A stretch of DNA of 64,000 bases, taken from assembly GCA_963555705.1 (NCBI GenBank), contig OY743181.1:28028513-28092512 (forward strand), read 5' to 3'. Below the pieces are notes generated by a model. The model was given only the letters and a program-made list of their open reading frames with translations. It was not told the DNA's origin and ran no database searches. This stretch comes from Ligustrum vulgare. Lineage: Eukaryota; Streptophyta; Magnoliopsida; Lamiales; Oleaceae. Shown here piece after piece: positions 34,047-47,501 of this stretch. How positions within the stretch are numbered: the stretch's first letter is position 1; every line of letters starts with the position of its first letter. Both the position numbers and the translations under genes were made by a program.

Positions 34047-35055
34047 TTAAAATACTATAGTTTATTGAAAACTGAATCCATTAACATACCGGGGGAGTGG
34101 GGGAGCGTAAAGGTCTGTGAGATGCCCCCGGTGAATGGGATCTCATGAGCGGCGGGGACATGTCTCGTATTGGACTGCGTTGATCCTAGATATAACAAAA
34201 GTGGAAATTAAATGTCGAATATTGTTTATTTAAGATTCTACAAAATTTTCGACAGAGTCTCCTCTTAAAATTGGACTTAGCCACCCTATAAAGGGACATC
34301 AAAATGTCATAATAAAGCAAAAACATTCAACCACTCAACAACGACAATTCAAAACACCAACCACAACTCAATAATACTCCCATATCACCGACTGCTCCAA
34401 AAATAATTCTCAACTCAAAAACATATCAAATTCAAATTATAAATTCCAAATAATATAATAGGAAATAAACTAACCCCCAGTAAAATATTATAGCTTATTG
34501 AATCCATTAACATACCGGGGGAATGGGGGAGCATAAAGGTCTGCGAGATGCCCCCGGTGAATGGGATCTCATAAGCGGCGGGGACATGTCTCGTACTGGA
34601 CTGCGTTGATCCTAGATATAACAAAAGTGGAAATTAAATGTCGAATATTGTTTATTTAAGATTCTACAAAATTTTCGACAGAGTCTCCTCTTAAAATTGG
34701 ACTTAGCCACCCTATAAAGGGACATCAAAATTTCATAATAAAGCAAAAACATTCAACCACTCAACAACGACAATTCAAAACACCAACCACAACTCAATAA
34801 TACTCCCATATCACTGACTGCTCCAAAAATAATTCTCAACTCAAAAACATATCAAATTCAAATTATAAACTCCAAATAATATAATAGGAAATAAACTAAC
34901 CCCCAGTAAAATATTATAGCTTATTGAATCCATTAACATACCGGGGGAGTGGGGGAGCGTAAAGGTCTGCGAGATGCCCCCGGTGAATGGGATTTCATGA
35001 GCGGTGGGGACATGTCTCGTACTGGATTGCGTTGATCCTAGATATAACAAAAGTG
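34047..35055 (-). repeat. Tandem triplication of an exon in the Ulp1 gene (426-bp unit)
   Basis: Two full units and a partial third repeat with a period of 426 bp. Each has one 96-bp exon (34090-34185, 34516-34611, 34942-35037) with intact splice sites and the same phase 0 at both ends. Each exon adds 32 residues beginning DQRSP or DQRNP and ending SPTPP or SPIPP, rich in Pro, Ser and Arg. The copies differ by a few substitutions, mostly amino-acid changing. Confidence 0.9.
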
Positions 35056-36191
35056 AAGATTAATTATTTAAACCAAAAGGTAAAATAACAATCTAAAATT
35101 ACATTACATACCAGTCCACGCATGTAGTCCTGCTCCTCCTCTACGGTCGAAGTCGTCAACGCATGAAGGACTTCTAGCTAATATATTAACATTCAAACAA
35201 TTTATAAATCATGTGTCAAATATTATATTACATTAATAATAATTTATAAACGCTCACGTCAGGATCATCGAGGATAGCCGAAAGCTTCCTAGAAGTTGGC
35301 GCCTCTGTTGCTATCCAATTTAACATCCGAGGAAATCGCGTCCCCGTCTTAACTGCCCACCTGTCACCTAAGGCGGGAATTACCTCATATGCCCATATCT
35401 GTGAAACTTACAATTATTATGACGATGAAAAACATAATAAACTAATTCAAAATGAAAAGTTTAAAAATATTACCTGCAGAGCAAAAGGGAAGCCGTACGC
35501 ATCATACTTCCGGGGGCCCTTATTCACCTTGGGCATCGAATGAGTTTCTTAAATATCTTAACGGTATCGACATAAATTATAGACCCCCATGGATAGTTGT
35601 TGAAGGCTTCAATATCATTAACAAGTTCCAAACCATATAAGTCGATACCATTCTTTGCTTGCTTGCCTTCACGAAGCTCTCAAGAATATAGACCATGCAT
35701 AATTTCAATCTGTCCAACATATCGGGACAAGTCTTTATAGTATTCAAGAGCTCCTCCCTGTAAATGGCCCTTTGTTCTTCAAAGTATTTCAGATGAAGCC
35801 TCGATTTTGAACGTAATTTGGGCGTTTTTTTCGTTTCGCGATCACACTTTAATCCCGTGATGAGGGAAAACTCAAACCTCGAGAATGTGACTATCTTGTC
35901 ATCCCTGAAGCAAAAACTATATGCACCACCGTCTACTGGCTTCAGAAGTCGAAGTACCAAAGAATCTATAATCTGAGCCGAAAATTGCATCTTGGTCAAT
36001 TCCTTGAATCGCCATAGGAATGATCGCTTCAAGATATCTTGATGATACTCATCAAGAGTCTTTAGAACTTCGTCGAATTCACTTTCCCTGTACTGGGAAA
36101 CTTTAGCCGGAAGCCCTCTCAGTTCAAGACCAATAGCATACTCCATTTTGCAATAATTTCAAATGTTAAAATCAAAGTTCAAAAAAGTATG

Positions 36192-36862
36192 CCGCAATAT
36201 TTAGCCATTCTACATTGTAAACTACCGCACGTAAAAATGAACAAGTAGGAAAATTAAACATTAAAGGAAAAACTTTATTATTATTATTATTTTTTATTAT
36301 TATGGTTTATATATAAACATTATTAATTATTATTGTATTATTATTTTTATTATTAAAGTTGTGTAATTATAATTATAATTATTAATGTTATGAAACTATT
36401 GTATATATTTTTACATTTATGAAATTATAGTTCATATTTATTATTTCTAATTATTATGAAAAATATTAATAATTTTTTATCAATAATATTTAATTATTAT
36501 AATTATATTTAATATTTATTTTGATATTATTAATAAATTTCTTATTTGCATGATGAAATTATAATTACATATCTTATTTCTAATTATTGTGAAATTATTA
36601 ATTCATTTTTATTAAGAAATTATGAAATTGTAATTACATATCTTATTTGTAATTATTATTAACCAATTATGACATTATAATTACATTTTCCAACATTGTG
36701 AAATTATTAAATTTTTTTTACAATTATGAAATCATAGTTAGCCATTTGTTAATTCTAATTATATTTAGTAATGAATTTTTTTTTGTAATAAATATAAATA
36801 ATATTAAGAATAAAAAAATTATTTATAATTTTATAATTTATTTATAATGTAAAAAAAGATGT
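36192..36862 (-). repeat. MULE right inverted arm (truncated)
   Basis: Reverse-complement match to the left arm, upstream of the Ulp1 gene start. A block with AAAAACTTTATTATTATTA and TATGGTTTATATATAAACA occurs twice (about 36270-36345 and 36868-36940), so this arm has an internal duplication. The sequence is cut at 36940. No GGTCCGG cluster and no outer tip are present here. Confidence 0.8.
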
Positions 36863-36940
36863 CGTCAAAAACTTTATTATTATTATTTTTATTATTATGG
36901 TTTATATATAAACAATATTAATTATTATTGTATTATTTAG

Positions 36941-36973
36941 TATTGATTATATATATATTTTATAAAAACTTCA

Positions 36974-37058
<85 letters not shown>

Positions 37059-37264
37059 TGAAATTATGTTGATTATATAATCATATCAGGTAAAAAATAT
37101 AGTACAAATAATATTTTATTACAATATTTTATTGAATTCGAAAATTTAAAAAAGATAACACTAATCAAAAAAAAAAAAAAAGTTTTATAATTTGACACTT
37201 AATTAAATTTTATTTTTATTAAATTGTTTTAATTTTATTTTAAGTTAGTAATAAATATGTGTGT

Positions 37265-37302
<38 letters not shown>

Positions 37303-37495
37303 TTATTACTAACTTTCATTTAATACCAACTTTAATTTAAAACTAACATTTAATACCAACTTTTCTTAATTACATTTATTACTTTTTTTTTGTAAAGTTT
37401 CCTGATTTGAAAAGAAATTTGGGCGGAAAAATGTGTGCGTATTTTGGTGACGGTTATCTCATTATAATATATATATATATAGATATAGATATAGA
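36941..37495 (-). mobile_element. Helitron 5' fragment (copy 2)
   Basis: It matches 11829-12388: part of the third tandem unit, the CA/TA microsatellite, the inverted repeat around the CA tract and the 5' TC terminus. The helicase tail and 3' hairpin are absent because the duplication starts inside the element. Confidence 0.9.
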
Positions 37496-39487
37496 TTAAT
37501 AAGACAGAACTAAATATTTTAGAAGAGTGAAAATCACACTCTCGAATGTAGGGCTGGACATGGTCCAATTCGATTCAATTTTAAAGAATCAAATCGAACC
37601 AAAATTTTCAAGTATTTATTAAAGGAACCGTCAGTCAGGTCCAAATTTAATTATGAAATCGAACTAAACCAATTGCCTGCAGTTCTGTTCTATTTAGTTC
37701 GATTGCGTATCGTAATTAAATTTATTAACATTTACAAGAACATTACATTAATTCAACTAATTCAACTAATGATATGTTCAATTTTAACTCATAAAATAAC
37801 ATAACTCAATTACAAATATGCAAATAACGAGTTGTCTAGTAAAATTCATTCACCAATAAATACAATAATATACGAGATTCTTTCAAATTGAAAAGTGTAT
37901 ATCAACTATTCAATTATTCCAATTGAATTTGGAGCAGAAATTCATCTAACATGGCTGGCGATGTGCAATTAAAAGTAAGCAAACTATTATGAGGAATTAC
38001 ATTATGATAACTCATTTTAGTAGGCTAGAAATGATATGCTTTGATTCGGAACTAGAACAAATTACGAAAGGATGAAAAGTGAAACGGAGGAAAGCATTTT
38101 AAAGCATAGTAGACATAACTAAATGAATTAACAATTCATTCATATGTCAACTTTTATAACATTGTTTATACCTATAGTTAATCATTTAATTGGCAAATTT
38201 ATTTAGGAAAAAAATTTGAATATTACGAAAATTCAGTTCTTGGTCTAGAACCAAGAATTGAACCAAACACGTCAATTCTCAATTTTAATACCAATTTTTG
38301 GTATTTAACCTAAGAAGAATCTAATCGAATTGCTCGATTTAGTTGGGGGTTGGGTTCGATTTAGTTCAAGAATTTTGAACTGACCTACTCAAACATATTG
38401 AGTATTGTGGGGGCATGACTAAGGATTTCCTATCGAAACCTAATTTTAGTATAACGAATGGACGAATTACAAAATTTAGGTTAAAAAAAAAAAAAAAGCC
38501 CCAAACAATTAAAAGGGGAATTTGAACAAATACCCAACTTTTGACTTCATATTTAAAATTTACGTCATTTTAAAAATTACTGAAAAATAATTAATATATA
38601 TATATATTTTTTTAAATATGTTCTTATCACAAGTATCATATTATGATACTTTAAAGTATCCCAACGTGACACTTAGATACTTTCAATTTTTTGGCATCAT
38701 AACTTGAAACTTTATCAAATTTTTGTAATACTTAGTGCAAAGTTTTCCTCCGTTTGGTAACACTGTTTGGTTTATAAACAGATTTATTTATGATTTTGAG
38801 GTAAAAAAAATGGTTGAAAATTGAAGAGAGAAAATATATATGATTAAAAAATGATTTGAAACATTGTGTGGTTTTTATAAAACCAAAATTTGACTTTTGC
38901 CAAAAACAGACCAAGTATCACATCTAGTTACTTTTACAATTTTTCAAGATATTTTTTTTTTACATATTAAATCAAATACTTTTCATACACTATTATATAT
39001 ATACATTTTCAAGTATATTTCATAACCACCACCACCGTCCAAAACTTGCCTCTCACTCACAATGAGACCTTATCTGTCAACAATCGCAATATATCAACGT
39101 ACAGACACATCTCATGGATTTTCCTCAACCATTTTGACTAATGTCTACATATGTAATCAAAGTTCTGTTTCCGATCAAAAAAAAAAAAATCAAAGTTCTG
39201 TTCCCTTGCTGTGGTGTCGTGTCCAGGTTCAAGGAATAATCAGCCTTTTTGTGGTGGAGTGTTGAGCTTTGGACCAGCACACTATTCGATGTCAGAATTT
39301 GAATTATTGGCAGAAGAGCTGTTAATGGGAAATTCTATAATTACCGGGGCTCTTCGCATGTCTATCAAAATGCTTCTCCAGTTCCAACAAACAAGAGGCT
39401 CAATGGTGTTGATGCAGATGGTGGTAGTGGTTGATGCATGTGGTGATCGTGGTGTGGTGGTGGTTAATGCGGGTAATCGGTTGGTTG

Positions 39488-42400
39488 AGTTGGAAATAGG
39501 CATGTTGAAGATCACATTACATTTAATTTTCATACTACACATCCATACTTGATCCATGTCATTCAGTTATGTCGATATACGTGACCATTGAAGGTTTAGT
39601 TACGATTAATGTAGCGAAAGCCACTTTGATCCTATGTTGATATAATTTGATGGACCGGATTATTTGGGGATGCATTCAGTGATGATAGCAAAATTCTGAG
39701 TACTCATAAGGTTATGATTGATACACAATTGTAAGGTTACACATATAGCCCAAGTGGGAGATTGTAAGGATTTTAATCAATCGTGTGGGCTTATATGTGA
39801 ATTATTGTGTATTGAATAAAAAGCTATCAATTTCGGTTAAGCCCATTTAAAGTGATATAATAAGGATTTTATATATATCGGGCTTAAATGCATCTAAAAT
39901 AATGTATGAGCTTTTATGCGTAGATATCAGGCCATTACCTAATTCATGATGTATGAGCTTTTATAATGTATGAGCTTTTATGTGTAGTTTAAATGGCAAT
40001 TCAGTATATAAAGTCGGTTATGGTCCCTGAATCTTACGTACTGTTCATCTTGTCTGACATCCCATCATCAGAGAGAAAATAAGGACTACGTATCGATTTA
40101 GAAGATCCAAACACCGCCGAATCGTTTATCGTGAATCACGTTTGATTAAGGTACGCTTCCGCTTCAGTTATTTAATTCTTGATAATTCAGCATGATGATT
40201 TATTTTGGATCATAGATAAATAATTATCTGTGAATAAAATTTCTAACAAGTGGTATCAGAGTCAACATCGTGTTGAATTATCAGATCAATTTTTGTACGA
40301 ATATATGTGAAAATTGATTCTGTGCGTCTGTAGATTCAAGATTCGGGTTTTGGATATGGATTTCCTGTATATATTTCTGTATATATGCGTATCATCCAGT
40401 TTGTAGGTTTTCTCAATATGGATTCAGGGATTTGTCGCTTTGGGGGTTGTGTATGGATGAAAATCGATTTTTTGAGTCTGTATTGTGATTAAGTTTGGGA
40501 AATTGGATTTTTCGATTAAGATTTTTTGAGTCTGTATTGTGATTAAGTTTGGGAAATTGAATTTTTCGATTAAGCAAAATTGATTTCTGAATATGTATAC
40601 TATATGCAAGATTTGCTCACTGCTCACTACTGTGAGAACTCAAAAGAATTCAGATTCGGTGTTGAAATTTGAGATTTATGTATGGTTGGTTGAAATCTGT
40701 GTGAAAGTCGATTTGGGGTTTGAATGGGTATGGTTTTCGGATTGAGATTTGTGGATGAAGAAGGTATGGCCGGTTGATGGAGATCGAAATCGGGTCGGAT
40801 GGCGTCGATAACGAACGCCTGTGACATGGGTTGCGCTTCAAGCCGGCTGCCTTCGCGTAGCTGCTGTGGAGCGGCGAAAACCACGTCGCTGATTTTTTGT
40901 GAGGAGACCGAGTGACGCTGCAGGCAGCGCCATTGCAGGATTGAGGCTGGTGCCGCACGCGATACTATAGGCCAGCAGCGCCGGGAGTTGCAAAGGCTGT
41001 CGCCGGAGGTTGCGCATCTTCCGGATTTGGAGGCGACGGCGGCGGTTGCTAGGGTTTGCAGTTGCTGTAATCGATTTGGGAGTAGGGGGTGTTCTGGAAA
41101 TTTGAAGTCTCCAAGACTTCCTTTGCAATTTTGATTATTATGCTTAATTGCACCTCCGGTCCTCTCTTTTGTTTTGAATTAAATGGTTAAACCTAAAGTT
41201 ATAAAACCATTTAAGTTGGCCCTTAAAGTTCTGAAATTTATAAATTGAGCCCCTAAAGTTATAATTTAGTTCAGTCAGGACCCTTCAAGTTATGGAATTT
41301 TATGATTCAGTCCCTGAAGTTTAAAAATTTTCCAATTCAGCCCCTAATGTTTGAGAATTTTCAAAATTGGTCCCTAAAGCTTGAAAATTCTCTAATTTGG
41401 TCCCTTAAAGTTTGAAAATTTTCATTTTCAGTCCCTAAAGTTTGAAAATTTTCTAATACAGTACCTAAAGTTCTGAAATTCTTTAATTTGGTCCCTAAAT
41501 TTTGAAAATTTTCTAATTCAGTCACTAAAGTTTGGAAATTTTCAAAATTGGTCCTTAAAGTTTGATTTTTTTTTTTTAAATTAAGTCCCTAAAGTTTGGG
41601 AATTTTCTAAATTGGCTCCTAAAGTTTGAGAATTTTCAAAATCAACCTTTAAAGATTGAAAATTTCCTATTTTGGCCCTCTTAAGTTTGATTTTCTTTCA
41701 AATTGAGACCTAAAGTTTGGAATTTCTCTAAATTGGCCAATAAGATTTTGGGAAAATTGTAATTTAAGTCCTTCAAACTTAAAATTTTACATAATTGGCA
41801 ACCTAAGGTTTAAGAATATTGCAATTGACTCTCCTAACTTAAGGATTGCTTTATTCTAAAGTTTTGAATTCTATAATTCAAATCCTAAAGTCAAATATAG
41901 ATGCAAATCAATGAATTTCAGTTTCAAATCTTGGTACATCGGAATCTTTTGAGAGATATAATATTTGAAAGTAAGTTAGTTGAAGCAACATATTGCCAAA
42001 GCAACCTCTCTTGTGAACATTAATTAACTTTGAATATTAGAAGGTATTTGTGTGTGTGTTATTTCATTGCGGATATTGATCAGCCCAAAGGAAGGTCAAT
42101 ATTTGGCTCGAATTTCACATGCACCTGTGGTGATAAACACGTGGCGATTATTTTGGTTTAACGTGTGACCAATAAATCGATCCAAAGAAAGATTTATTGG
42201 TTAACATGTCTTATTGCTAGTGTTTGATCACTACACCAAGGGAAAATTAGGTGTTTGTGTGTTATTTAATGCGGATATTGATCGGCCCAAAGGAAGGTCA
42301 ATATTTGGCCCGAATTTCACATGAACTTGTGGTGATAAATACGTGACGGTTATTTGATTTTTTGTGTGATCAATAAATCGGTCCAAAGAATGGTTTGTTG

Positions 42401-45400
42401 GTTGACATGTCTTACTGTCAGTGTTTGATTACTACACCAAGAGTACCACTTACAAGTCAATATTTCTGTCCAAAGACTAAATATTGATGTTGTGCTAGGT
42501 ATCTTGTGATGGACCCTACCATTATTTGAAAGTATGATTTGCATAATAAGGTACTTATGTGAGCTATTTTGTTTAAGTGTTCTCTATTCAGTTTCAAATT
42601 CTACTAGTAGTATTCTACAAGCTCAAATTTAATCCCTGTATTTATGGAATAAACTTCAAGGATCAAGACAAGAACATTAACTTTTCGTTGGCTGCATGGA
42701 TCTAGACCGTGTACAAAGGATTGAGCAACCTGCTCCTCTTACGGATGAAAGTTCATATAATCAAATGAGGAACTTTGAGAAGTGGGATTGCTTAAATTAC
42801 GTGAGTCTCATGATCATTAAGTGCAGCATTCCGGAAGCCTTTAGTGGCATAGTATCTGAGGAGGTAAATGATGCCAATGAGTTTCTTGACGAAATTAAGA
42901 AACGTTTTGCGAAAAACGATAAGGTTGAAATAAGCACGCTTATACAAAGCTTTATTTCAATAAAGTATAAAGGAAATAGGAAAATAAGGGAGTACATCAT
43001 GTAGATGTCTCACACTGCTTCAAAACTTAAGGAACTAAAACTCGACTTGTCTAATGACTTGCTCGTACATTTGGTATTGATATCGCTTCCTGCACAATAT
43101 AGTTAATTTAAGGTTGGTTGTAATTGTCAAATTGAGAAATAGACTCTCAATGAGCTTATTTCAAAGTGTGTAAGCTTCTTACACAATTCAGTCAATTTAA
43201 GGTCAGTTATAACTATCAAAGGGAGAAATGAACTCTAAATGAGCTCATTCTATTTTGTGTGCAAGAGGAAGAAAATTTGAAGCAGGACAGAACTGAGAGT
43301 GTTCACTTGGCAAACACCTCTAAAGATAAGGGTAAGAAAACAAATAAAGAAAATAAAGTCGTTAAGGGGCTATTAATTTTATAATCCCACACTTAAGTCA
43401 ATTTTTGAAACGGGAACTGCAACATTTTTGAGGAAGTTGAGTTTGGGGGGAGAAATAAGGTTAAAGATATTGTCTTTAAGGAAGAAGTTGAGGAAGGATC
43501 GGTTTTGATTCCTACTATTGCTTTTGATAATGTGCAAGTTTCTATACATGTCATTGATCAAGAAGCATATTCGGAACCTCAATTAGACAATGTTGAAGAA
43601 CCTCCCATCCAAAATAAGGTAAATTTCAGAAGTACAAACTCAACAACCTCAATAACTAAAGCCATTAAGGAGATCCACGAGAGAAAGGGAAAAAAATGCT
43701 ATTCCGGATAATTTAAATAGTATTTTTCCAAGAACATAAGGAAAATAATGGAATGGTGAAAGATTGTTCAATCAATTTCCATCAGGCCATGCAGGGTTCT
43801 AACTCTCAAAAGTGGATTGATGCCACAAGTAAGGAGTATAAGCATATGCAAGACAATAAAGTTTTGGATCTTGTCCTATTATCAGAAGGTGCGAAGCCCA
43901 TTGGTCTTAAATGAAATTTTAAACCAAGAGGGATTCGAAAGGTAATGTGGAAAGATATAAAGTTCGTCTTGTATCTAAATGCTTTACATAGAATGATGAC
44001 ATTGATTATAAAGAGACTTTCCCTTTGGTTGGTTTTTACGAAAGACTCTTTCAGGAAAGTCAGGTTGTTGCACATTTTGACCTCGAGTTACATTAAATGG
44101 ATGTTAAAACGACGTTTCTCAATGGAGACATTGATGAGACGGTTTGCAAATTAAAGAAATCCATTTATGTGCTCAAGCCAGCTTCTCGTTAAGGGTAATA
44201 CAAATTTCATCAAGCAATTATCTCATTTGGTTTTGAGATTAATGTTGTTGATGATTGTATGTATTACAAGTTCAGTGGGAGTAAGTGTATTGTCCTGGTT
44301 TTATATGTTGATTATTGCTTGCCACTAATGATATAGGCATGTCACATAAAATTATGAGATTTTTGTCAAGGAATTTTGAGATTAAAAATCTTGGTGACGT
44401 CTCTTTTGTATTAGGGATTCAGATACACCGGGATTGCTCTCGGGGTATTCTTGAATTGTCACAAAAGGGCTATATCGATAAAGTACTTAAGAGATTTGGC
44501 ATGCAAGACAGTAAATTAGGGAACACCCTTATCGCTAAGGGAGATAAATTTAGTCTCGACTAATGCCCGAAAAGTTATCTTGAAGTTAAAGAAATGCAGA
44601 GGCTCCCATATAGTTAAGCTATAGGGAATCTGATATATACTCAAATTTGTATGCGTTCGGATATTGCATACGTTATTGGGATACCAAGGAGATATTTAAG
44701 TTACCCTGCGATGGATCATTTGGAAAGTAGCTAAACATGGATTATAAAGTATTTAAAGAGAACAAAAGATTACATGCTCACATACAGAAAATCGGATCAG
44801 TTGGAGATCATATGGTATTATGATTCCGATTTTTGCTAGATGCCAAAACAGTAGAAGATCCACATCAGGCTACATCTATTTGCTAGTTGGAGGAGCTATT
44901 TCCGGATGGAGTGCTTAACAGACACTTTAGCTTCTTTCACTTGGCAGCACAGTTGTAGCAATTTTGGGGGCATCTAATTATGGAATATAGCTGCGAAATT
45001 TTGTCACTGGTCTGCGTATTCTGTACGGTAAAGAAAGACCACTAAAGTTATATTGTGACAATAACTCAGCAGATTTATATTCCAGTAACAACAGGAGCTC
45101 AACTAAGTCAAAAATACATTGACATAAGTTCCTGGTTGTGAAGGATACAGTTCAGAGTGGACATGTGTCAATAAGAGCACATTGAGACAAACTCCATAAT
45201 TGCGGATCCGCTTACTAAAGTATTACAACCCAAGGTCTTTCATGAGTACATCACTCATATGTGTGTTGTATTTCTTAAGGATATTTGATTTCAGTGGGAG
45301 TTTGTATTTTGGGTGCATTAGACACATTTATTGTCCTTTTGGATATAGTTTAAAGTTAAAGTTATTTACAGCTGTAAGGTTTCAGGTTTATTATCTCTGA

Positions 45401-46170
45401 ACTTGTTTGAGGATGATCTCACTAAGGTTGGACCAGTTGGAAATAGGCATGTTGAAGATCACATTACATGTAATTTCCATGCTACACATCCATACTTGAT
45501 CCATGTCATTCAGTTATGTCGATATACTTGACCATTGAAGGTTTAGTTACGATTAATGTAGCGAAAGCCGCTTTGATCCTATGTTGATATAATTTGATGG
45601 ACCGAATTGTTTGGGGATGCATTCAGTGATGATAGCAAAATTCTGAGTACTCATAAGGTTATGATTGATACACAATTGTAAGGTTACACATATAGCCCAA
45701 GTGGGAGATTGTAAGGATTTTAATCAATCGTGTGGGCTTATATGTGAATTATTGTGTATTGAATAAAAAGCTATCAATTTTGGTTAAGCCCATTTAAAGT
45801 GATCTAATAAGGATTTTATATATATCGGGCTTAAATGCATCTAAAATAATGTATGGGCTTTTATGTGTAGATACCAGGCCATTACCTAATTCATGATGGG
45901 CCGGATTAGGTTAACTGGCAATTCAGTATATAAAGTCGGTTATGGTCCCTGAATCCTACGTACTGTTCATCTTGTCTGACATCCCATCATCAGAGAGAAA
46001 ATAAGGACTACGTATCGATTTAGAAGATCCAAACACCGCCGAATCGTTTATCGTGAATCACGTTTGATTAAGGTACGCTTCCGCTTCAGTTATTTAATTC
46101 TTGATAATTCAGCATGATGATTTATTTTGGATCATAGATAAATAATTATCTGTGAATAAAATTTCTAACA
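39488..46170 (+). mobile_element. Ty1/copia retrotransposon, degenerate (copy 2)
   Basis: Duplicate of 14381-21063, with LTRs 39488-40248 and 45435-46170. The leader minisatellite is at about 41183-41857, gag remnant at 42696-43357 and RT/RNase H remnant at about 43737-45247. It has the same stops and same flanks, so it arose by segmental duplication and is not an independent insertion. Confidence 0.92.
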
Positions 46171-47501
46171 GGTGGTTGATACGGTGGTAGGCAGTAGGAA
46201 CAGTGCTATGGAGGTAGCAGCGGGAAGAATATGAACGTATTTTTCAAAAAAAATTTAAAACAATTATTTGTGCAATTAACCCTAAAAAGGGGGAATTTTA
46301 AAAATACCCAAGTCAAACAATGGCTAAGTCAAAATACCCTAACTTTTCAAAAACTAACCACAATACCCCTTTTTCTTTAAAATGACGTGTATACCCTTAA
46401 TAACCATATTTCTCTTATACCCTTCATTTATCTCATATTTCATATTTATATTAAAACGAAAACAATACAATTCTCACTTTTCATTATTCTCTCGTTTTTT
46501 CATCTGTTTGTGCTCAATACGCAGATAAATTATTCTCTCATTTTTATCTGTTTGTGCTAAAAAAAATCCGCAAAAAATATACAAATCTCAACTAAAAGAT
46601 TTCATTCGCTACTTCTTATCGGTAAGTTGATTTAGCAATATTTATTATACTGTATTTAATTTCATTCTCGTTGTGTTAAACTTATTCAATAGATCTATAA
46701 TTTCAGTAACCAAAAATTAACGAAAAATTCATATATTGTTAATTTTTTAGTTAATAATAATTATAGATCTATAATTATGTAGACTAAACAATTAAATTAA
46801 TATGGTGAAGTGTGATTTTTATCATTTTAATAACAAAATCGGAAAAATTGAACATAAGAGCGGAAAAAGGTGCCTGCAATGGTCCGGCCAGACCCTTGCA
46901 GGGTCCAACCGGACCATTATAGGGTCTTGCCGGACCATGAATTGGTCCGGCCGGACCTAATTGCAGGGTCCGGCCGGACCATGCAACGGTCCGGTCGGAC
47001 CAATTTCAAATATGATTATTCTAACTTAATTTTTTACATTATAAATAAATTATAAAATTCTAAATAATTTTTTTATTCTTAATATTATTTATCATATGTT
47101 ACAAAAATAATTTCATTACTAAATAATGTCATAATTTGTTAATAATAATTACAGATAAGATATGTAATTATAATTTCATAATTTCTTAATAAAAATGAAT
47201 TAATAATTTCATAATAATTAGAAATAAGATATGTAATTATAATTTCATAATGCAAATAACAAATTTATTAATAATATCAAAATAAATATAATTATAATAA
47301 TTAAATAATGTTTAATTTTCCTACTTGTTCATTTACGTGCGGTAGTCTACAATGTAGAATGATTAAATATTGCGGAAGCATGGTCCGGCCGGACCGAGGC
47401 TAGGCCCGACAACTATTTTTTTTTACAATTATTTTTTATCAGTTACTCTGATTTTCCTAAATTATTGTTTTGAAATTTTATTATTTTTAATTAATGCATA
47501 G

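Larger units (their letters stand above)
25127..36146 (-). pseudogene. MULE-borne DUF1985-Ulp1 protease gene, split by an LTR retrotransposon
   Basis: Minus-strand exons, first to last: 36146-35474, 35398-35258, 35177-35112, 35037-34942, 34611-34516, 34185-34090, 33985-33524 joined to 26392-26077, 25994-25904, 25818-25358, 25268-25127. The first holds a DUF1985-like region (FEFSLITGLKC, then EAFNNYPWGS). The next gives IWAYEVIPALGDRW. The long split exon encodes E/P/V-rich repeats (PRGAEEEVPRVEEEVH). The last two form an Ulp1/C48 cysteine protease: His in SHIIAVEVVF, an Asn/Asp turn in MYVYNSEHG, and catalytic Cys in SGDCGIFAIKYIELL. The family cleaves SUMO-like modifiers; activity here is unproven. 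Frame breaks in exon 1 (near 35545 and 35660-35690) and the 7.1-kb insertion make it a pseudogene. Exons 4-6 are a triplication. Splice sites are otherwise canonical and phases agree. Confidence 0.85.
11829..36940 (+). repeat. 25.1-kb tandem segmental duplication, copy 1
   Basis: The unit runs from the middle of the Helitron to the middle of the MULE right arm. It recurs from 36941 with an offset of 25112 at the start, 25107 after the CA/TA microsatellite, and 25106 past a poly-T run near 29190. I saw only a handful of substitutions outside the LTR element, for example at 14969, 22539-22548 and 22712-22714. Confidence 0.95.
21180..36940. mobile_element. Mutator-like element (KI-type MULE), truncated on the right
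   Basis: Two long AT-rich arms in inverted orientation (inner limits 22268 and 36192) enclose a mudrA-type transposase gene on plus and a DUF1985-Ulp1 gene on minus, convergent. This matches the Kaonashi MULEs described in Arabidopsis, which carry Ulp1-like genes beside the transposase. The left tip is placed near GGGGGAATTTTAAAAATACCC, a typical plant MULE start, but no target duplication can be checked because the right tip is missing: the sequence is cut at 36940 by the duplication junction. A 7.1-kb LTR element is nested at 26393-33523. Confidence 0.8.
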
